Part shown: piece by piece, positions 30,870 to 35,184 of the stretch | Layout of the letters: each line of letters begins with the position of its first letter | Numbering within the stretch: position 1 is the stretch's first letter | Origin: Bordetella parapertussis | GTDB taxonomy: Bacteria; Pseudomonadota; Gammaproteobacteria; Burkholderiales; Burkholderiaceae_C | Direction: 5' to 3' | Length of the DNA stretch: 35,184 nucleotides | Assembly (NCBI GenBank): GCA_945878355.1 | Contig: CAMCTC010000044.1 | Span: 1 to 35,184, forward strand | Position numbers and translations under genes: made by a program | Notes under the pieces: model-generated | What the model saw: only the letters and a program-made list of their open reading frames with translations | The model's database searches: none | Told to the model about the DNA's origin: nothing

Positions 30870-32279
30870 CTGAACACGCTCAACGTCGAGTACCGCAAGG
30901 TCGAGGCGCTGATCCCCTACGCCCGTAATCCACGCACGCACACGGATGAGCAGGTGGCCAAGATCGCCGCCAGCATCGTCGAGTACGGCTGGACGAATCC
31001 GGTTCTGGTGGACGGCGACAACGGGATCATCGCGGGCCACGGTCGTCTGGCCGCCGCGCGCAAGCTCGGGCTGGATCAGGTGCCGGTCATAGAACTGGCG
31101 CACCTCTCGCCCACGCAGAAGCGTGCCTACGTCATCTCTGACAACCGGCTGGCGCTCGACGCCGGTTGGAACGAGGAGATGCTGGCGCTGGAGATGGCCG
31201 AGCTGTCCGAGGCCGGGTACGACCTTGCGTTGACCGGTTTCGAGGATGCTGAGATCGAGGCCTTGCTCGCTGACGAGGTGGAAACCGATGACGCCGACCA
31301 GGAGGCAGATGCCGACGAACCGGACGCTGCTGATGATGTGCCGGATGCCCCTGTGGTGCCGGTGTCCCGCACCGGCGATGTCTGGGCCATCGGCTCCCAC
31401 CGTCTGATCTGTGGCGATGCCACCGACCCGACAGCAGTCGCCACGCTGATGCAGGGCGATGCGGCCCGGCTGTGCTTCACCTCACCGCCTTACGGCAACC
31501 AGCGTGACTACACCAGCGGCGGTGTCAAGGATTGGGATGGCCTGATGCGCGGCGTGTTTGCCAACGTGCCAACGGCCGACGACGGCCAGGTGCTGGTCAA
31601 CCTCGGGTTGATCCACCGCGACAACGAAGTCATCCCGTATTGGGATGCGTGGCTTGGCTGGATGCGCACGCAGGGTTGGCGGCGCTTCGCGTGGTACGTC
31701 TGGGATCAAGGACCGGGGATGCCCGGAGACTGGGCTGGTCGCTTTGCGCCGAGTTTCGAGTTCGTATTTCACTTCAACCGCGCCAGCCGCAAGCCCAACA
31801 AGATCGTGCCCTGCAAGCACGCGGGCCAGGAGTCGCACCTGCGTGCCGATGGCTCGTCCACGGCGATGCGCGGCAAGGACGGCGAGGTCGGCGGCTGGAC
31901 GCACAAGGGGCAGCCGACGCAGGACACCCGGATTCCCGACTCGGTGATCCGCGTGATGCGTCACAAGGGCAAGATCGGTCAGGACATCGACCACCCGGCT
32001 GTGTTCCCGGTGGCGTTGCCGGAGTTCGTGATCGAGGCCTACACGGACGCAGGCGACATCGTGTTCGAACCTTTTGGCGGCAGCGGCACGACGATGCTGG
32101 CCGCGCAGCGCACCGGTCGTGTGTGTCGCAGCGTTGAGATCGCGCCGGAGTACGTGGACGTCGCCATCAAGCGCTTCCAGCAGAACCACTCCGGCGTGCC
32201 CGTCACGTTGCTGGCCACCGGCCAATCCTTCGATGACGTCGCCAGTGAACGTCTGGCCACCACGGAGGTAGCGCAATGA
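30870..32279 (+). CDS. ParB-like domain / DNA methyltransferase fusion 1
   Basis: 469 residues from a CTG start (30870). N-terminal ParB/Srx-like domain, about residues 8-105: LIPYARNPRTHTDEQVAKIA, GIIAGHGRLAAARKLG, AYVISDNRLALDAGW. An acidic linker (about 145-170) leads to a beta-class methyltransferase: motif IV TSPPYG at residues 204-209, then motif I-type FEPFGGSGTT near 399-408. TSPPY with this order suggests N4-cytosine or N6-adenine modification. No ATG or GTG lies in a sensible place; GAGG 9 nt before the CTG and the family N-terminus NTLNVEYRKVEALIPYARN support it, while a TTG at 30774 would translate the hairpin. It overlaps the second methyltransferase by ATGA. Confidence 0.85.
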   Translation: MNTLNVEYRKVEALIPYARNPRTHTDEQVAKIAASIVEYGWTNPVLVDGDNGIIAGHGRLAAARKLGLDQVPVIELAHLSPTQKRAYVISDNRLALDAGWNEEMLALEMAELSEAGYDLALTGFEDAEIEALLADEVETDDADQEADADEPDAADDVPDAPVVPVSRTGDVWAIGSHRLICGDATDPTAVATLMQGDAARLCFTSPPYGNQRDYTSGGVKDWDGLMRGVFANVPTADDGQVLVNLGLIHRDNEVIPYWDAWLGWMRTQGWRRFAWYVWDQGPGMPGDWAGRFAPSFEFVFHFNRASRKPNKIVPCKHAGQESHLRADGSSTAMRGKDGEVGGWTHKGQPTQDTRIPDSVIRVMRHKGKIGQDIDHPAVFPVALPEFVIEAYTDAGDIVFEPFGGSGTTMLAAQRTGRVCRSVEIAPEYVDVAIKRFQQNHSGVPVTLLATGQSFDDVASERLATTEVAQ

Positions 32280-33547
32280 CCGCCTCGTGGTTTGCCGACA
32301 AGATCGAGCAGTGGCCGACCGCCAAACTGCTGCCCTACGCCCGCAATGCGCGCACCCACTCGGACGATCAGGTGGCGCAGATCGCTGCCTCGATTGCCGA
32401 GTTCGGATTCACCAATCCGATCCTCGCCGGTAGCGATGGTGTCATCGTGGCCGGGCACGGACGGCTTGCTGCTGCGCAGAAGCTCGGGCTGGCGGTGGTG
32501 CCGGTGGTGGTGCTCGATCATCTGAGCGCGACGCAGCGCCGGGCCCTGGTGATCGCGGACAACCGCATCGCCGAGAACGCGGGCTGGGACGACGCGATGC
32601 TGCGCATCGAGATCGCGTCCCTTCAGGATGACGACTTCGACGTGTCGCTGACCGGCTTCGATGCCGATGCACTTGCGGAATTGATGGCGGGCGACGAGCC
32701 GGATGGCGAAGGCGAAACCGATGACGATGCGGTGCCCGAGGTGTCAGAGACACCCGTCTCGCGCCCGGGCGATGTCTGGCTGCTCGGTGGCCACCGTCTG
32801 CTGTGTGGCGACTCCACTGTGGCTGAGAGCTACGACCGGGTTCTCGATGGCGAGCCGGTGGATATGGTCTTCACCGACCCGCCGTACAACGTGAACTACG
32901 CCAACAGCGCCAAGGACAAGATGCGCGGCAAGGATCGCGCGATCCTGAACGACAACCTCGGCGACGGCTTCTACGACTTCCTGCTGGCGGCGTTGACGCC
33001 GACCATCGGGAACTGCCGGGGCGGCATCTACGTGGCGATGTCGTCCAGCGAACTGGATGTGCTGCAGGCAGCGTTCCGTGCCGCCGGTGGAAAGTGGTCG
33101 ACGTTCATCATCTGGGCCAAGAACACCTTCACGCTGGGCCGGGCCGACTACCAGCGCCAGTACGAGCCAATCTTGTACGGATGGCCCGAGGGCGCGCAGC
33201 GTCACTGGTGCGGCGACCGCGACCAGGGTGACGTCTGGAACATCAAGAAGCCGCAGAAGAACGACCTGCATCCGACGATGAAGCCGGTGGAGTTGGTCGA
33301 GCGCGCGATACGCAATTCGAGCCGACCGGGCAACGTGGTGCTCGACCCGTTCGGGGGCTCCGGCACGACGCTGATCGCCGCCGAAAAGTCAGGGCGGCTG
33401 GCACGGCTGATCGAACTCGACCCTAAGTACGTGGACGTGATCGTGCGGCGCTGGCAGGAATGGGCTGGCAAGCAAGCCACCCGCGAGTCGGATGGCGCGC
33501 TGTTCGATGATCAGGCGGCGAGCGACTCCTCGTTGATCTCGCAGTGA
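32276..33547 (+). CDS. ParB-like domain / DNA methyltransferase fusion 2
   Basis: A 423-residue paralogue of the preceding gene. The ParB-like part (LLPYARNARTHSDDQVAQIA, GVIVAGHGRLAAAQKLG, ALVIADNRIAENAGW) aligns closely with gene 1. The methyltransferase has DPPYN at residues 201-205 and LDPFGGSGTT from residue 356, i.e. a beta-class N6-adenine or N4-cytosine enzyme of phage type (DPPYNVNYANSAKDKM). No restriction endonuclease is adjacent, so protective or regulatory methylation is more likely than a restriction-modification pair. ATGA overlap with gene 1. The 3' end overlaps the convergent gene at 33511 by 37 nt. Confidence 0.92.
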   Translation: MTASWFADKIEQWPTAKLLPYARNARTHSDDQVAQIAASIAEFGFTNPILAGSDGVIVAGHGRLAAAQKLGLAVVPVVVLDHLSATQRRALVIADNRIAENAGWDDAMLRIEIASLQDDDFDVSLTGFDADALAELMAGDEPDGEGETDDDAVPEVSETPVSRPGDVWLLGGHRLLCGDSTVAESYDRVLDGEPVDMVFTDPPYNVNYANSAKDKMRGKDRAILNDNLGDGFYDFLLAALTPTIGNCRGGIYVAMSSSELDVLQAAFRAAGGKWSTFIIWAKNTFTLGRADYQRQYEPILYGWPEGAQRHWCGDRDQGDVWNIKKPQKNDLHPTMKPVELVERAIRNSSRPGNVVLDPFGGSGTTLIAAEKSGRLARLIELDPKYVDVIVRRWQEWAGKQATRESDGALFDDQAASDSSLISQ

Positions 33548-33879
33548 ATCACAAAGCCCGTCAGGTAAGGCAGGCCGCGCGGGATGCCGTACTGCTTGCT
33601 GGTCTGGCGGCCAATCGTCCAGCCCATCCACTGTTGGGTGGCGGCGTTGATCGCGTCCGCTAGGGTCTGGCCCTGGTACAGCCCGTTTTGCACATCGTCC
33701 GCAAAGTGGCGTCCGTGGCGGCTGTCGAGGAAGACCTGGACTGATTCGAGGGGCTGGCTGGTGGCGTCCGAGATGGCCCTCATCGCCAGGGGCCACGCGG
33801 TGCTGGCGTGTTCGTTCATCGTGCCCCAGAAGCCCCAGGCTTCGTTCTGGGTGGCGGGGATCTGTTGGTTGGTGTTCAT
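33511..33879 (-). CDS. Hypothetical protein, 122 aa
   Basis: Unrecognised family. Sequence features: NEAWGFWGTMNEHASTAWPL, AMRAISDATSQPLESVQVFL, GRHFADDVQNGL and QQWMGWTIGRQTSKQYGIP; soluble, Trp-rich. AAGGAG lies 6 nt before the ATG (33877-33879). The coding frame remains open upstream into leader-motif copy B, but without a usable start. It converges on and overlaps the end of the second methyltransferase gene. It is the last gene of the right-hand minus-strand group. Confidence 0.7.
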   Translation of the reverse strand: MNTNQQIPATQNEAWGFWGTMNEHASTAWPLAMRAISDATSQPLESVQVFLDSRHGRHFADDVQNGLYQGQTLADAINAATQQWMGWTIGRQTSKQYGIPRGLPYLTGFVIHCEINEESLAA

Positions 33880-33918
33880 CTCTGGCTCCTTGGGGTTGAT
33901 CGTTGCGACACCCGTAGT

Positions 33919-33969
33919 AACGCGCTGTTCGATTGAGAAGCCAAGCTGTTCTTGGCTTCTTTCTCAATC
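33919..33969 (-). repeat. Leader motif, copy B, with hairpin
   Basis: Plus-strand AACGCGCTGTTCG, five bases, GAAGCCAAG at 33919-33945, followed by CTTGGCTTC and TCAATC, which pair with GATTGAGAAGCCAAG (33931-33945), with a 4-nt bulge, to form a hairpin ending at 33969. The conserved block ends 40 nt before the start of the 122-aa gene. Confidence 0.8.
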
Positions 33970-33977
33970 TATTTCGA

Positions 33978-34337
33978 TCACCCGAGACGGGCCACGTAGC
34001 GTGCGTAGTCGCCGCCCTCTGGATTCACGTAAAGGTAGGGGCGACCCGGTGCGGTGACCTCGACGCAAAGATAGCCGTCACAAGTGCCGCCACCTTTGCC
34101 ACGCAGCCAGTCGCGCGATACCAACAGGCTGCGGGCAAAGGCATCGAACTCGTCGACGGTGAGTTCCTTCGTCTCGGTGACGTAGACCTTGGTCTGACCC
34201 TGGCCGCCAACTTCGTCCAAGTCGGCAGGCTTGCGGGCAAACGGCAATCGGACGCTCAACTCCTCGACCTGCAAGGTGGTGTCGCCAAACTGAAGGGTGC
34301 GAGGCGTGCGTTCGATGGTGATGGTCATGGTGCTCAT
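33978..34337 (-). CDS. Hypothetical protein, 119 aa
   Basis: Unrecognised. Starts MSTMTITIERTPRTLQFGDT with AGGAG 7-8 nt upstream of the ATG at 34335-34337. Strand-rich: LQVEELSVRLPFARKPADLD, TKVYVTETKELTVDEFDAFA, LCVEVTAPGRPYLYVNPEGG. No signal peptide or membrane helix. It lies between DUF3489 and the 122-aa gene and probably shares their transcript. Role unknown. Confidence 0.72.
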   Translation of the reverse strand: MSTMTITIERTPRTLQFGDTTLQVEELSVRLPFARKPADLDEVGGQGQTKVYVTETKELTVDEFDAFARSLLVSRDWLRGKGGGTCDGYLCVEVTAPGRPYLYVNPEGGDYARYVARLG

Positions 34338-34366
34338 GGATGTTCTCCTGGGTGTTGGCGTGGCGA

Positions 34367-34891
34367 TCAGGCTTCTGCGGCGATCCGGTAGACCCGCTCG
34401 CCACCTTGGGCCTTGTCCGAGACGATGGTCAGGCCAAGCTTCTTCTTGAAGGCTCCGGCAAAGGTGCCGCGCACCGTGTGCGCCTGCCAGCCGGTGGTCT
34501 CGCAGATCTGCTGCACCGTTGCCCCTTCGGGGCGCCGCAGCATCTGGATCACGGTGGCCTGCTTGCTGTTCTCGCGGGTGCGAGGTTTGGCGGCCGCCTT
34601 TTCTTGCGCCCACGTGGCCTCGGCTGCCGTCACGGCTGCGTCGAGTTCGGAGTCGGCGGTCACTGGCGCAGGCGCAGGCCGGGCGCGCCCCATCGCGTCG
34701 TAGCCCTCGGCTGCAACGAACCAGTGGGTGCCGTCGGAGGTGATCAGCGCGCGGTTGAAAAGGCCATCGAGCACCTTCTTGCGTGCCCCGCCTTTGATGT
34801 TTTCGGGGAACCAGTCGATCTTGCCGTCGGTGTGTTCGAGGGCGTAGGCCAGGATCGCGTGCTGCGCCGGGGTCAGTTGGGTGGTGGTCAT
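34367..34891 (-). CDS. DUF3489 protein
   Basis: A 174-residue protein starting MTTTQLTPAQHAILAYALEH with AGGAG 6 nt before the ATG (34889-34891). The N-terminal HTH-like part (FPENIKGGARKKVLDGLFNR, ALITSDGTHW) leads to a linker with KPRTRENSKQATVIQMLRRP and a C-terminal winged HTH (EGATVQQICETTGWQAHTVR, GTFAGAFKKKLGL). This is DUF3489, a putative DNA-binding family of mobile elements. The leader motif copy C lies just upstream. Confidence 0.85.
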   Translation of the reverse strand: MTTTQLTPAQHAILAYALEHTDGKIDWFPENIKGGARKKVLDGLFNRALITSDGTHWFVAAEGYDAMGRARPAPAPVTADSELDAAVTAAEATWAQEKAAAKPRTRENSKQATVIQMLRRPEGATVQQICETTGWQAHTVRGTFAGAFKKKLGLTIVSDKAQGGERVYRIAAEA

Positions 34892-34932
34892 TTGCTTCTC
34901 CTTGTGCAAGGGGTTGATGGGGTGACGTGATG

Positions 34933-34977
34933 AACGCGCTGTTCGGGAGTGAAGCCAAGCGCTTTCTGCTTGGCTTC
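34933..34977 (-). repeat. Leader motif, copy C, with hairpin
   Basis: Plus-strand AACGCGCTGTTCG, five bases, GAAGCCAAG (34933-34959). GAAGCCAAGC (34951-34960) pairs perfectly with GCTTGGCTTC (34968-34977) across a 7-nt loop. The motif ends 42 nt before the DUF3489 start. In the reading frame of the gene upstream, the bases after its TGA encode a peptide with LGFTPEQRVH, as in copy A. Confidence 0.82.
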
Positions 34978-34989
34978 GACGGTTCTTGA

Positions 34990-35184
34990 TCAGTTGTTGG
35001 CCTTGTCCGACTTCGCCGCCTTGCGGCCCTGTTCGACGCCTGCGTTGAACGCGGCTTCAAGGGCGTCGCGCAGGCACCAAACCGCCACGTCGTGGAAGTC
35101 GAGGCTGTCCGACTTGCGGGTTTCCAGGGTTTCGATGCCCAGCTTGCTTTGCGCGATCTGGGTCAGGAGTTGTTCGATCTTGCT
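34990..35184 (-). CDS. DUF6900-type protein, C-terminal part, cut by window edge
   Basis: Partial: the last 64 residues only; the start lies beyond the right edge. The sequence LLTQIAQSKLGIETLETRKS, DSLDFHDVAVWCLRDALEAA and FNAGVEQGRKAAK fits the DUF6900 family of small mobile-element proteins, as far as I can recognise it without a search. It is followed on the minus strand by leader motif copy C and DUF3489, so the group continues to the right of the window. Confidence 0.65.
   Translation of the reverse strand, partial: SKIEQLLTQIAQSKLGIETLETRKSDSLDFHDVAVWCLRDALEAAFNAGVEQGRKAAKSDKANN

Larger units (their letters stand above)
13714..35184. mobile_element. Accessory region: mer cluster plus integrative (phage-like) element, right end beyond window
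   Basis: Conserved chromosomal gene order stops at the 3' end of ssrA. Everything to the right is accessory: mer genes, a serine recombinase operon, a phage-type repressor/ImmA pair, a replication-recombination block and DNA methyltransferases. No second copy of the ssrA 3' end is visible in the window, and the resident recombinase is a serine enzyme rather than the tyrosine type usual at ssrA. The true left border of the recombinase-bearing element could therefore be near 15653 rather than at ssrA. The right border lies outside the window. Confidence 0.6.

Overview
The window reads as the chromosome of a GC-rich betaproteobacterium of the order Burkholderiales, most likely the Comamonadaceae/Sphaerotilaceae side. 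The basis is gene order and family signatures: an aroA-cmk gene fusion, the block gyrA - pheA - tyrA - aroA/cmk - rpsA - ihfB - lapA - lapB, and a tmRNA with the tag ANDTSYALAA. No taxonomic search was possible.

Positions 1-13713 are core genome. On the minus strand, reading right to left, lie gyrA, a DUF2059 secreted protein, pheA, tyrA, the aroA-cmk fusion, rpsA, ihfB, lapA and the start of lapB. This groups DNA topology, aromatic amino-acid and CMP metabolism, translation and LPS-assembly control. On the plus strand follow an OmpA-family porin, ubiG and gph (overlapping by ATGA), and ssrA (tmRNA) with a strong terminator.

The 3' end of ssrA marks the change to accessory DNA. First comes a short mer cluster: a UPF0060 membrane protein and merR on the minus strand, then a textbook MerR-type promoter driving merT, merP and a GDCCVxC-motif protein. 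No merA is present in the window. This cluster abuts, with no spare base, a minus-strand translationally coupled five-gene operon (63-aa ORF, DUF2924, serine recombinase, two paralogous LAPDI-motif proteins). That operon looks like the integration/excision end of an integrative element that runs past the right edge.

From 18.7 to 33.5 kb the plus strand carries a phage-like early region. It starts with an XRE regulator plus ImmA/IrrE peptidase and two large unrecognised proteins, with a 22-bp operator-like site repeated ahead of the regulator and ahead of the unknown pair. A replication/recombination block follows: excisionase-like HTH, RecA-fold (Sak4-like) ATPase, probable ssDNA-binding protein, P63C protein, DUF6511, Cas4-like PD-(D/E)XK nuclease, second HTH, Toprim/SF3 primase-helicase, RuvC-like resolvase, DUF6362, and two tandem ParB-domain/DNA-methyltransferase fusions. 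Most of these genes overlap by ATGA or GTGA. No capsid, terminase, tail, conjugation or partition genes are in the window, so phage, phage-plasmid and ICE all remain possible.

At the right end a minus-strand operon (DUF6900 partial, DUF3489, two unknown proteins) converges on and overlaps the second methyltransferase. The most unusual non-coding signal is a 27-nt motif (two conserved blocks at fixed 5-nt spacing, with an associated hairpin). It lies 33-42 nt before the start codon of three minus-strand genes: one in the recombinase operon and two at the right end about 16 kb away.
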